A stretch of 64,000 bases of DNA from Bombyx mori (taxonomy: Eukaryota; Arthropoda; Insecta; Lepidoptera; Bombycidae), in NCBI RefSeq assembly GCF_030269925.1, contig NC_085128.1:13146501-13210500 (forward strand), in the 5' to 3' direction. This document shows positions 37,201-51,360 of this stretch, piece by piece. Positions within the stretch are counted from its first letter, which is position 1. Every line of letters begins with the position of its first letter. The position numbers were made by a program, and so were the translations under genes. The notes below the pieces were generated by a model, which saw only the letters and a program-made list of their open reading frames with translations, was not told the origin of the DNA and ran no database searches.

Positions 37201-40200
37201 CAACGTTCAAGAACTATGTTTCCTTGATGACCGCGACTCGCTCCCCTTTCGATTTTATATTGTTTGCTTTTTAGTTTTGGTTTTGTTTTGTTATAGTTTA
37301 TGTAGTTTTGTTTATGTCTTCTGTGTTTTTGTTTTATACTAGGTTCTTTTTGGTTGCAAATTTTGGCTTCTTCTTACGCGTCCGAGAGCGCGTGCGAGTC
37401 GCAGTCGATAATGATGTCGTATTACAGGTTACTGTCGGCGGTCCTGCCGCGACCGCTGCTACCTGTTGAAAGACGAGTCTACGGAGTCCAGTACAGACGA
37501 CAGCGAGGACTTTCGCCCTCTCTATCGTGGCTCGATACCCAAGCTCATTGTAACTTCTGACATGGAGAACGAACATGACGTAAACTTATGCCCGTTTATG
37601 AGCGATTGCCCTGTCGAATTTAAATCTAATCCGCCGCCCAGACCCATTCCCGTTTTCACGTTTACGTGTGAGGATTTCGACGAACAAAACAGTTGCAACG
37701 ACCAGCACTCAATGGATGAACAACCCCCTCCCGTACCTGACCCACCTGTGCATTACGAGCAGTCCAGCGAGAGTGGAGAACCGGTCTGTCTAACGCCGCA
37801 GATGAAGCCAATAGACACGAAGCTCACACTCGATTTGTTTAACGTGCGCTCGAACGAGAACGACACCTACAGACGAAGGTGCACGGAGCTCGATGAATGC
37901 GTTAGCGCTTGTGACTGCTGTCGCACTCCGCAACCGGAGACCAAGTCAATTCCGTTTATAGACGAACCGAACTCGGAACCCGTTATATTTGAAAACGGAA
38001 CAGTTCCTGATAAAATTACCACTCCGAAAATACGACGAATTTTACCGTCCATGTCCTTGGACAACGGCGAAGATAAACCTGAGACGGCTGACGCGGTCTG
38101 TCAGACTCCTTCCTCGCCGATAAAAGTAGATCCGGAAATGCCAGTGGTCATACCACTGAAACTCAAGATTGATCTAGACGTACACAGTGAATCGCAGAAA
38201 ATTCAAGACATGAACTGTCGTTTGAAAAGGACCCTTTTTTCAGTGTCGAATTCCTTTTCGAATAAATCGGAGGAATTCTCAGATATGTTACCGTCGACGT
38301 TTTCCACTTCAGATTCAATGGATGATACTATAAATGAAAATAAACCTGATATCTTAATCCAGAGTCCAGCGGAAGCATGTGCCAAAAAAATTCTGGACAG
38401 CGTCGACAGAAAGTCCTGGAAGTCACCAGATGAATTCAGACCGTCTTTCGGTAAAGTGAAAGCGCTGACGAAGCACTTTAACGATATAAATCTAACATAT
38501 AGCGTGAAAACTTACAAGCGTCACTGTCAGTCGAGCCCTAATCTCAGCGGACGCCCTGAAAAAGTACTGAAAATTGCAGAACCGCTGCCCACTAGCGCAA
38601 GTCTGGTCGACATTAGATTCGACATTGACAAAACAGAAACTACTGAATCTGGAGATGGAAAACTGACTGACGAAGAAGTGAAAAGTATAATTATCCAATT
38701 GGAAGACTGGTCCAGATATGGTTCGCGTGGCAGCGAGGATACACTCGCTAACGGCAACGAATTCGAGTTGCCGAATTTACCATCGGAAGACCAAATAGAC
38801 TGCACGAACGGCTTCGTTTTCAATGAATTCTTCGACCGCAAACCAAAAAGAATCACCCTCGAAAATATCAAAATAAAATCGAATCAATCAAGTTTGAACT
38901 CTGAACGAGACAAGTCGAGTTGTGAGTCGCTTGCACGAAGCGAAAGCTCCGAGAAAACAAAAGGAAAAAACTTTATAGGGTCTACTAATATCAGTAATAT
39001 CAAACGAATACTGCAAAAAACGAAGCAACACGCGGCGCTAGTGCGGAGCTGCCCGGATCTGAACTCGACCCCCACAACGCGTAAGGCTTCTCCCCCCGCA
39101 TGATAATAGGTGTGTTATAGACGAGCGCACTATTGTTTATTATATTCAATCAGGCATGACTTTTACTTTCAATTACACTACTTAATTTTATAGTCTGCAA
39201 ATTATACGTTCAAACACCAATAGTTGTTATGTGTCCATTATGTTGTCACTATCGAATTTTATCGATTCTATTGTTTGCAGGTTTTATGTTCAGCGTTTTA
39301 GCCTCTTTTATTTATTCTAGGCTTTACCGTTCTGCCAATTCCAGATACCTCCGAATTTTAGATCTAGAGAGCTTTAATTAAAATGCACAATAAAAACATA
39401 CTATAATTTACCATAACAATCAATGCAGGTTGGAATTTTTATTGGAAAGCTTATTTTTCTCCTACCTACGCCGAAAGTTTGGTTTTCGTCCCGCTTACAG
39501 GGAAGAAAGTCTAATTTTTTCTCCCTGGGTACTGAAAAGTGTACATGCGTGTTAGTGTCTACGTCTGCTCTCACGCACCTAAAATTCTCCGCCATTGTTG
39601 TGCTCGGGTAATTTGCAACATTGTGTTTAGTGTAAAAATGAAATAAACAAAAGGCAATAAAAATTAATAGTGAAGTACAAAGATGAGTTCATGAAACAGT
39701 TCTTATTCAGTTATTAGTAGTTAATTAAAAAATTAAAATTGTTTTTTTCATGACTTTATAAGTTTCGGCCTGGTAGGAGAAAAAATAGTATGTGCACCGC
39801 GGGAAAAAAGTAAGACATCTCATGCCGCGTGTTTGCCGCATTTTACACGCGGGAGGAAATGTCCAACTTTTCTCCCTTGGTGCACAATGTACTATATTAC
39901 GATCCTATAGGATCCGCAGTTGTTCCAATTACTGGTACCTCGAGTGAGATCCGACTTGGTAATTCTTAGTCGAATATGGTGATGCTGTTGTCGAGTTGGG
40001 TAATATAGTAGTTGTGTGGTTGCGCAGCGGGCGGCGGCGCGTTGCGTCGTGCGTCGGAGCGCGACCTGCCCGCGCGGCTGGCGGCGGAGGCCGTGAAGCC
40101 CAGCAAGAGCACGCCCGCCCTGCACCACGCCGCACCCGTCCCGCACAGGTACGCCACACAATATTAGTCCCTATTTTATTTATTTAGTTTGATTTACATC

Positions 40201-43200
40201 GATAACATTTTTACATTATTCAGGGCTTTTAAGGACGATATAACTCCATTCAATATGCATTATACAATGATAATAACTGTAGATTGGGGGGGAATCGGGA
40301 CCCTTTCCAAATCCAACACAAATTTTCTATGGTTTTTCTTAGAGTAATACCAATAAAATTGAGAAAATTGAAAAATAGTTCAGGAGGCTTACATTTTTAT
40401 ATACGATGCGTTATTATACATAGTTTATTACAAATTGTACACAAAAACTGAAAAAACTAGCTTGACCCAATTCACCTTGACTTTGGGGTGTATCAGGTTA
40501 CGTATACAGGGATAATAGAGTTTTTCGATAGGGCTGGCACTATTTAGTTGTTAAGTACATACGTAACTTTAAGTAATTTACTTATTAATATATTTAATGA
40601 GTTACAAAACTTTGATGACTAAATAAAACTATTTGATATTCTTAGACAGTAAATAAAAGTCATTTTCAGTTCAACAAAGTTAAATCTAACAACTCAATAA
40701 AAGTATTGTGACATCCCAGATTTGTCCCTATTCTAATTCTAGTCTCTATTCCTCCTAATCTACTGAACATTAATAATTTGTATATATTTCTTTCAATAAA
40801 TAAAGTAACCTGATGTAATATTATTAAGTTTTACAATAACATTTAATGTACTGGGTTAAAATATGTTTTTTTGTTTGTTTTATTGCTTAGATAGGTGGAC
40901 GAGCTCACAACCCACCTGATGTTAAGTGGTTACTGGAGCCCATAGACATCTACGTAAATGCCGCCACCCACCTTGAGATATAAGTTCTAAGGTCTTACTG
41001 AAAAGCATTACTGCTTCACGGCAGAAATAGGCAGGGTGGTGGTACCTACCCGCGCGGACTCGCAAGAGGTCCCTACCACCAGTAAAAAATGTAAAGTGTG
41101 TATCGTAATTTGTTTATGAAACTGTGTTACAATGGAACAGTAGTGTAACGAGCCCGAGCGTCCCGAGCGCCTCGCCGAGCGTGTGGCCCAACAAGTCGCG
41201 GAGCAGCCACAACCTGTCCGCGACCTCGCACCACGACGGCTTCTACCAGAACCTGCCCGCCGTCAGCTCGCAACAGTACCCACTACAAGACAGGTATCTA
41301 TGTCCTTTTTTTTATTGCTTAGATGGAGTGGTTATGCAGTACCTAATTACGCAAATTATAATTTTGCGGGTTTGATTTTTATTACGCGATGTTATTCCTT
41401 CACCGTGGAAGTCGGTCGTGAACATTTGTTAAGTACGTATTTCATTACAAAAATTGGTGCCCGCCTGCGGGATTCAAACACCGTTGCATTATCCTTTAGG
41501 CCACGACGACTTAAACTTTCTCTTAATATATTTCATTTATTTATTGCTTAGATGGGTGGACGAGCTCACAGCCCACCAGGTGTTAGGTGGTTACTAGAGC
41601 CCATAAACATCTACAACGTAAATGCGCCACCCACCTTGAGATATAAGTTCTAAGGTCTCAAGTATAGTTACCACGGCCGCCCCACCCTTCAAACCGAAAC
41701 GCATTACCTGCTTCACGGCAGAAATAGGCAGGGTGGTGTTACCTACCCGTGCGGACTCACAGAGAGGACCTACCACCAGTATGTTTGTATTGTACTGTTT
41801 GTTTCCCAAATAAATAAATAAATTACTAAAACAGGTGGTCGTCGCTACGCAGTTCCACTGGCAGCAACCGTCCTCAGTCGGCACATTTTTCAGCAGCAAA
41901 CCCGCAAGAACAGGCGCCTGATTCTCCCCTGCACCAGGTCGGTCGAGTTATATTACCAAACTATGATCAGTTTAGAAATTTACATACGTTCAATTGCCTT
42001 TGTAAGTAGACGAATATACGGCTAACATTAAGAATGCTAGGGATACAGCCAAGCTGTCTACCCGCTGATAATGTTAGACATGTTATTGCACTGTTTTATA
42101 TTTCGACTTTTAATATTAAAAATAATGGATATATTCTAAGTTACGTATGTGGCTGAGGTGTGTAAAAAGGCACTTGGTACATATTAATTTTCCTGGAAAC
42201 ACGAGTAAGTAAGTTGTACTTTTTATCTCCAATAGGCAAACCATGGAAGCACTATGAGTATACGTGCAGCGAAGCTAGCTGAGATGTCAGAGGAAGTTAC
42301 GCGTCGCCAACAGATGCAACAACAACATCAACTGCAACAGCAGCAACAACTACACCAGCAACAACAGCAACAAATACACCAACAGCAGCAACAACAGCAA
42401 CATATTCAGCAGCAACAACTTATCCAACAACAACAATTACAACAGCATATTCAACAACAACAATCGCAGCTGCATCAGCAACAACAACAACATTTACATC
42501 AGCAGCAACTACATCAACATCAAATGCAACAGAGGATGCCATCATTACCACATCATCATCCGCAGATGAACAACCTTCATTCTCACGGTTAGTGAAATGT
42601 GTTTTTATGGTACTGGTGGTAGGACCTCTTATGAGTCCGCGCGGGTGGGTACCACCACCCTGCCTATTTCTGCCGTGAAGCAGTAATGCGTTTCGGTTTG
42701 AAGGGTGGGGCATCCGTCGTTACTATACTTGAGATCTTAGAACTTGTATCTCAAGGTGGGTGGCGCATTTACGTTGTGGATGTCTATGGGCTCCAGTAAC
42801 CACTTAACACCAGGTGGGCTGTGAGCTCGTTTACCCATCTAAGCAATAAAAAAAAATGGTAGGGTTTCGAGCGATATACACATATTTCGTAGCTGATATG
42901 AGCACACAACATACGATAGTCTTGCTTATTCGATAGTCATTGTACAATTGTGAGTGACCTCGTGTCTCAAGTGGAATGGCGGTATTCACGTGATATCTGC
43001 GGGCCGTTCTAATGAGTAGCTCAACTATAAATGTGAACACTGAAGTGGATTGATTAGCTCAATACCTGATGCGCCATTGGTAGCGCCAGTAGCGGCAGAT
43101 GCGTGTAATGGAATACCTCGGCATTCACCTCGTAATTCACGTGCTATAAAATAATATTCGGAAATTTTTTAAACTTTAATTTTATTTTATAATTTACAGT

Positions 43201-46200
43201 GTGTAAATGTTGAATATAGTTAAAAAAATTAACGTCTCATTCGGGCGCCGTTGTGCTAGAATCGATCAGAACACGACAATTACCCAATTGCCACGTGTTA
43301 CAAAATCTTAATTTCAAATCTTTATTTACATTGAATTGGTTTATAAAAATTATTGTCGATATTACGGCTATTAAAAAATACCGTCGCAATCTTGACCTTA
43401 AATATATTATTTATTTTTATATAATGTAATTTAAAATATCACTAACTAATTTCAATGGAACGGCCGTATTACATGACTGCACTAAAAATGTACCATGTAA
43501 TTACTAATTTCCTTGTATTTAATTAACAGGACAACCACCACTGTCGCCGGGCTCGACGCAATCTTTGCAGTTCCAACAGCAACCTTCCCCGCAGCCCCCG
43601 CACCCCCCGCAGCACGCTTACAGCCAGCACGGTCAGCCACAGAGGTACTCAATCTTTACGTTTGTATTTAAATAATTAATCTTTTGACTGTCATGTAGGT
43701 CACCGGTGCCCTACGTGGCGCCCTAGGCGTAACAGACGTCGATATAATTACTTCAGTGCGTCACATGAGGCACCGGTGACTGACATGGCAGTCAAAGCGT
43801 TAAGATTAACCAGAACACGATATTATCAAATGTAAAAACTTACACGTATCCATTCCATACTACAGACAAAGTGAAAATTTGCAGCTATAAATAAACTTTA
43901 TTTTTAAATTATATACTATGACTTGTCCTTCTTGAAACGAAGCTTGTGGAGAGTACTCAACGATAGTTAGCGGCTTGGCTCTGCCCCTGGCATTACTTAA
44001 ATCCATGGGTGACGGTAACCACTCACCATCAGGTGGGCCGTATGCTCGTCTGCCTACAAGGACAATAAAAATAAAGAAGAAAATTCATAATCCAAAGTAT
44101 GCATTTCACTATGTGTCATCATGTCCGAAATAGTTAATAAATGCTTTGCTGTTGCAGATATGAATGGCATCCGCCCGGTCCTCCGTCGCCGCAGAGATCG
44201 CAGCCGCCCGTAGCTCCCAAGCCACAAGTACGTTAATTATGTGATAAGAAAATCGAAATTTTTTGGTGTCCTACATTAGCACTACCCATCAGCGTTAGTC
44301 AGCATTAGAATAGATAGCAGCGTTGTCGTGAGTAGTATACGAGCATACTACGATTGCCAATCGCCTATGGAAGTCGCGGTGTGTACCACCATTCTGCCTG
44401 ATTCTGCCGCGAAGCATTCATGCTTTTCAATCTGCAGGTTGTAACAATCAAATTCAAATTCAAATTCAAAATCATTTATTTCAACTTGGATGTCATCAAA
44501 AACACACTTGTTGAATGTCAAAATGTAAAAGAAAATGTTAACTCTAATCTGTTTGGTATTGTCATGCAGGCAGGCTAGCTTACGCCCAACCTGATGACAA
44601 CTTAAGACTAACATCTACGCATCTTACGCATCTTAAGACTAACATCTAAAACAATATTATTTTCATTAATGTGGACAAACACATTTGATATTCCTGTAGT
44701 TATATAATAAAAAATGCCAAGTTGGTAACATGATAATAGATATATAGGTTTGATTCACATTCTTGCGACGGCATAATACAGTGACAGTATTTTGGCTCAT
44801 TATGTCATATCCAAAAATGGAAATATTAGAATTCTGTCTTAAAAACTTTTGAAACGTGAAGACCTGGTATAATCTGATACCAAACTTATAGTCAAGATAG
44901 ATAAGCAAATACTACTAATACTAATTATTACAAGTACTATAATTATATTGATTTTTACCAGAATGTAAGAAGACCTGAAATGGAAATGGAAGAGCCTTCA
45001 CATCAACAGCCTCCGCAGATGATGAATATGCAACCGGATGAAGGTAAAACAAATTTGAATAATAGGATTACTAGGAATAGGCGTAAAGCTAATAAATTCG
45101 ATAATTTTCATTTGTTTTCAAAAATTTTAATTTTAGAATAAGATGGGACGAACATAGATGTACAAAATGACAAAACTAATACATATACTGCATAATGTCA
45201 GCATTAAAATGTGACAATAATCAGTCTTCTGGTACAAAAGTTAAGAAACTTTTGACGTAAAAAAATTATAATATTTTTTTTTACCAAAACCTTATTCACA
45301 TTCCTGGAATGGTAACGCCAATGAAAAAAAAAGATCTTATTTGAATAAATGAACAGATGCGTTGACAATGTCATTCTAACATAAATAATGTAAAATGTAG
45401 TCGGCTAGGAATTAAAGTTATGCTATGTTATCCCCAGAGCGGCAGTCCGGCAGCGCTCTGTACCCCGCAAGCCCCTGGCAGCGCGAGGAGCGGGAGCGGC
45501 AGGCCGAGGTGCGCCGCGCGGCCGCCCGCGCCCGCAGGTACGCACGCCAACACGCACCTGCACTACGCACACAATATTGTCTACTATAGATAAGCGAAAA
45601 ATCACTCACTCATCACGATATCTCACTTCCGTATCTTTATTCGTTCACTCGAGTTCAACTCGACTAGATTCAACCTCCAACGCGCGTTTTGTTTGCTTGA
45701 TCGTAAAAATAACCTCCACTCAAACCTCTCTCGAAAATTCACCTCACCGAAGTGGAGTAGTTGTCAAATCAAGGTTGAATGTTCCTCAAAACCACTTAAA
45801 AATTTCAAAAATCTTTATAAGTTATTATCTCGCATGTTCTTTATCTAGTTTCTTAGCACAACAATACATATAGTTGAACTAATGTAGGTATATACACGAT
45901 CCACTAACGGTGCTTTTAGGTATCTCAAGCACCATTAGTGGATCGGGAGGATCTGAAATGACATGTTTTGGGCGACGTCGACTGCTTTCCATTCTGTTCG
46001 CAGGATCGGGAATGGGAGTTCACTAAGAACAGATTATACGTAAATGTTATCCAATATGAATTTTTCATCAAACTTATTTCGATATCATTTAAGTGGTATT
46101 GAGTAAAAAAAATGTGTAAAAAAAATGGTGCTTAGATGGAATCTAGATATTATAGTTATGAAACACTCCTGTTTAATTCGTGCGAAGCCGTCGTTGTTTG

Positions 46201-49200
46201 CTATTAAATAATGTAGTGTAACAAGAATTTGGAGTACAAGTGTATATAACACAACAGGGACGCGACGATAGCGCACCTGGTGGCGCTGGGCGCGGCGCGG
46301 TCGGCGGCGCAGAGCCAGCAGCTGCGCGCGCTGCAGCTCGAGCGGGACTTCGAGCTCCGAGCCACGCAACACGACCAGGTGCGCGGGACCCCTCCACTGA
46401 ACAACAACACGCTTTCCTGCCTATATACTTTACAAGTGGCGTGCTCCGACTTAGCTCGGGTCTTTAACAAAAATTTCAACGATATTTGATGTTCTTTTAT
46501 TTTTTTAAATAAAAGGACACTTATTACAGCATAACTATAATAGTTAGACATGCTCTCGCGACACTTTTTGTAAATAATAATGTGTTCTACAAAGTCGTAG
46601 TACATTATTTTATTCTATCATCAATAGTTTTCGCAGGGCACGCGATGTAAAGAATATTTTAGGTAATTTTTTTACACCTTGGGTTACATTATTGCAGTTT
46701 CAGTAAGGATCCCGAAGTTTTTAAAAAAAAAGCCTATATCACTCGGGAATAGTGTAGCTTCAAAACAGTGAAAAAATTTTTCAAATCGGTTCAGTAGTTT
46801 CGGAGCATATTCAATACAAACAAACAAACAAATCTTTCCTCTTTATAATATTAGTATAGAGTATAGATTAATAAAGGGGAGTATAGATAAATAAGTAAGG
46901 GCAACAGCTTGTCTGTTTAACGGCTTATTGTAGAAGGCATAGCAACAAAACAAGCGTGAGCTGTTGACACGTGGTAAAAGTGAAGTTTTAAAATTATCAT
47001 TCTCCCACCTAGTACCTAATTATGTATGTTTCCTTTACTTGGCTTTTAAATTACAGCATATGTAAAAAAGATTCCACTCCAAAAGTATCAGATCGTTAAA
47101 TTGGAATGAAATTGTTGTAAATTTATTCATACATGCCAACATGCATATTATTATGAAATTGGTTGTTTACCTTAGGGTTCTATGACCTATAAATTACGTA
47201 GGTGGTTCTGTACACGACACGCTTAGTAAACAATAGCCTGCCATCAATTTCTTGGTTTTTTTTCTAGCTACCGTTTCATTTCACATTATGATAAACAAAA
47301 ACAGTTACTACACATATAACAATATCGACGGCAAAAAGCAAACCTGCTGTAACCCACATCAGTCACGATTTTTTTTTATTTCATATTTGGAATCAGAAAA
47401 AAAAACTCAGTCGAATGGTTCTATTCCCGTGGCTCAACGACGATTAGAAATTTTTGTACAGCAATAGAATTAATCCTATTTTTTCAAAAAGACAACTGGT
47501 TACTTGAAGTAAATAACATGAAAAACAGCATTTTCCTAGCATTTGTTATTTACACCAACTTTGCTTTTCCTAATAAAGTAATCATTGTAGTTACAGCACC
47601 GTTGTACGCTGGTTAGTGTGGCTTACAGCAAAATTGCATATTATTTTTTAGCAAGGTACCACGTTTACGACATTTAGTATATAATAAACAATTGATCCTT
47701 GTAGTGTACTACAAGAATAACAACTATGATATTGTAGACAATCGCTAATTACGGCAGCATAAACACATAAAAGTTTTTAGATTCCTGTTATCTATGCCAT
47801 TTTTAATACAATATTACTGTGTTGATTATGTGCGTTTACCGCCATTAAATACGCGCGCTCGCACTCACTTGGTCGCGGCTTACCGCGTCGCTCAGTCGCT
47901 TTGCGGCACCCAGGAAGGTATGACGTATTTGCTGTTACTGTGTGTCTTCGCGGAATTGGAGTGACTTTAAAAGGTAAGTATTGTTCTTGTTATTATATAA
48001 TTTAAAAATGTTATGTTAGTTTCCTACCTACTGCAAAGTAAGTTCGTATAACTATAAACATTAATTGATTTCAGATGTCTAAACGCCGTCTTGATTGGAA
48101 AGAATCGCTAAAACCGGATGTTGCTGTTGGCAAAAAAAGAGGAAAAATAAACATTTTAAAAGATGAAACCTATAAAAATGAAAATGGTAAATTGACTCTT
48201 GTGTCTAGTATTAAGACTAAAAAGATAATCCACGCAAACAAATACGATTAATAAAAATAATACCATACAAGAATTCACAAGTACACTCAGGTCAGAAATT
48301 TGTACTCCTGAAATGTCTCATGTTGAAGAAAAATTTCAATTTATGAACAATGATGTGGTCCCCACTAACAATGATACTGATACACAAAAACAGGACAATG
48401 AGAATATTGAAATGACTCCCCGACAGTTATCACGTAGATTAGATGTAGAAAATTTAACTCCAACATTCAGAAAACCCGACTGTTTTTTAGCAGAAACTAA
48501 AGAAGTGATGAAAATTATTACACCAGTAAAATTATTCCCTACACCATCCAAGACGCATATAAAAGAAGCCTTTAAAATTATTCCTCCGTACGATTCTGAA
48601 GAAAATGAGGAAATTAAACATAATTTTAGTAATTTAAATAACATTACATTAGCGTTGAATGAACAGAATCATGAAGATAATAATGGTGAAGGGAAATTTT
48701 CTCTAGACTTAGACTCTAGACAAATACACAACGAGCCTAGATCAGAAAATGAGGCTAGTATACAAGAAGTTGCGCTTACGATTACTTCATAAATGAAGGA
48801 GAATGAAGGAGAAGAGTTTGTCAAAAATATCTTCTAAGTACTTTGGACATAACTCAGCGATTCATTCTGTACACATTGGAAAACACAGATGGTGGGTATG
48901 CGAAAACCGATGGACGTGTATCAAATAGTGGATCTAATAGAACTAACGAAATAGTTACAGAACATGCAAACAACTTTATAGAATCTTTGCCGAAAATGCC
49001 ATCGCACTATTGCAGGAAAGACTCAAAACGATTGTATTTTCCCGAAGAATTTAGGAACGTATCTAACCTGTATCGTATATACAAAGATAACTGCAGGCAA
49101 AGTGAAATAAAAGCAATGTCTTTTCAAGTATTTAGGACCTGGTTTAAAAAATCTTACAATATCGGTTTCCACGTGCCGAAAAAAGATAAATGTGCCATTT

Positions 49201-51286
49201 GTGTGAATACCAAAAATAATGAAGAGAAATCCGGAGAAGAAACAGAAAAAATACAACAGCATGCTAATGAAAAGGATGAATCATATAAAAGATTTAAATG
49301 TCATCAAAATATACATAAAAAGGATAAAAGTATAATTTGTGCAAGTTTTGACATGCAAAAAGTTTTAAATACTCCACATGGAGATTCAATGATGCTCTAT
49401 TTCAGTCGAAAATTATCGGTTTATAATTTTACGATTTACGAAAGCTCTACTAGAAGAGGATACTGCAATGTGTGGACAGAGATAGATGCAAACCGTGGAG
49501 CTAACGAAATTTATACTTGCTTATATAATTACATTAAAAAAATTGACTCATGTGGTTTAACAAGAACTTTGTTATTATATTGCGATTCTTGTTATGGCCA
49601 GAACAAAAATAAATTTGTCCTTAGCATGATACGTTACGCACTGTCTCAATGCAAGAACATAAAGACAATTCAAATTAATTATTTGATTCCTGGCTATACC
49701 TATATGCCGGTGGATAGTGTTCACGCTACCATTGAGACTAAAATAAGAAAGTGTATCGTTTGGGCACCATCACAATGGCCTACTATAATGGAATTGGCAC
49801 GTCTGGATCCATAGCCATACAAAGTTGAAGTACTCAATGGAAAATATTTCACTGGTTTTGACGATCTTGTTAACTCTACATTTAATAAAAAACAAAAGCT
49901 ATCAATTTCAAAACTAAGTATTGCTACCTTCAAGAATCAAGAACCCAACTTGATGTATATTAAAAATTCAATGTTACCTGACGCAGAAACCATAACAATT
50001 CCTTTGAGTCCATTAAAAAATACAAATTGTTTGAAGGATATGTTATACCCTACAGCATTAGGAATATCTGCCAAAAAATACAAGGATTTAACGAGTCTAG
50101 TCAATAAAAACATAATTCCTTCAAGGTTTGCTGCAGAATACAAAAATTTAAAAGTAAGCATTAAAGCAAAGGATTACTTAATGGACACAGATGAAGAAGA
50201 CATACAAGAAATAGATAGTGCAAATTGATTTAAAAATTGTTAAACTGATTTTGATTTTATGATATTTTATAATGTTTTTAATTTACCCTAAAATAATTGA
50301 AGTGAAACTTCTTTATCGGCGTTGGAAAAAAATTTACCGTCACATTTTTCGGTTACGCGTCACATTTTTCCGTTACGCGCCATCTGTTTTGTATTCATGT
50401 CTATGATAATAAAATCCTTTTGTTTAAACTTTATCTAATTTAACTTTTTTGTATTCATGTCTATGATAATAAAATCCTTTTGTTTAAACTTTATCTAATT
50501 TAACTTTATTTAACCAATTTCTAGAAAGTTGCATGTAGATCATTTTTCGAAAAATAAGGCCATAAAGAAGTTTCACTTCTTACGTGTGTACACTAGTACA
50601 CGCACACATTTTTTTTATTTATTCAACATTTATTGTTCACAAAACATACATAAACTTTTGTTTTTGTTCTTTCCAGATAATTTCCAGATAAATATTTTAT
50701 TTTGTTCTCACAAAATAAATAAATTTCCATAGTTACAGCGTTATGTTTTACCATCCTTTCAGTATTTCTAGCAGTAACTACAAATGAAATGCATCTAGTT
50801 ATACACAAGAATATAATTTACTTCAGAATTGACACAGATAATTTATTGGTTTATGTAATTACATCAAATATTCTTTACGCATAAATGTTAGATTTTGAGT
50901 CTCCCATACATTTATATGCTTCATTTACAGCAAATTCACGTAACAGACAAAAAGTTGCTATTGTTGTAACCAACACAAACACATAATAAAACTTACTTCT
51001 GGTAAAATCTTAGTATTCGGCTTGATAGAAAACAAAAAAATACATTTTGGTTCTTAAAATGATACTTCTAAGTTTTATAGTTTAGGAGATTTTTTTATTT
51101 TTTTAAATAAATAATTTTCTTTTGCCTCTGGTGAACATTTTTCATTTTGTGGGTTATAGCAGGTTTGCTTTTTGCCGTCGATATGACAGTACGTCCCAAT
51201 CTTCAGTAAAATATAGGGTTATTACGACGTAGTTATACTGTACTATTCTAAGAGTTAAGCAACCCATTTCCCATAGAAAAAGGCCT

Positions 51287-51360
<74 letters not shown>

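Noticed and set aside
37867..39075. Several - strand frames opposite the 551-codon exon
   Set aside because: Shorter shadows in the same DNA; the + frame is far longer and has splice sites matching canoe phase.
42254..42592. Stand-alone Gln-rich small protein
   Set aside because: It is an internal canoe exon: acceptor at 42235 and phase-1 donor at 42588 fit the neighbours.
46173..46605. Long - strand frames over the canoe helix exon
   Set aside because: Antisense shadows rich in Arg/Ala; the + strand exon has correct splice sites and phase.
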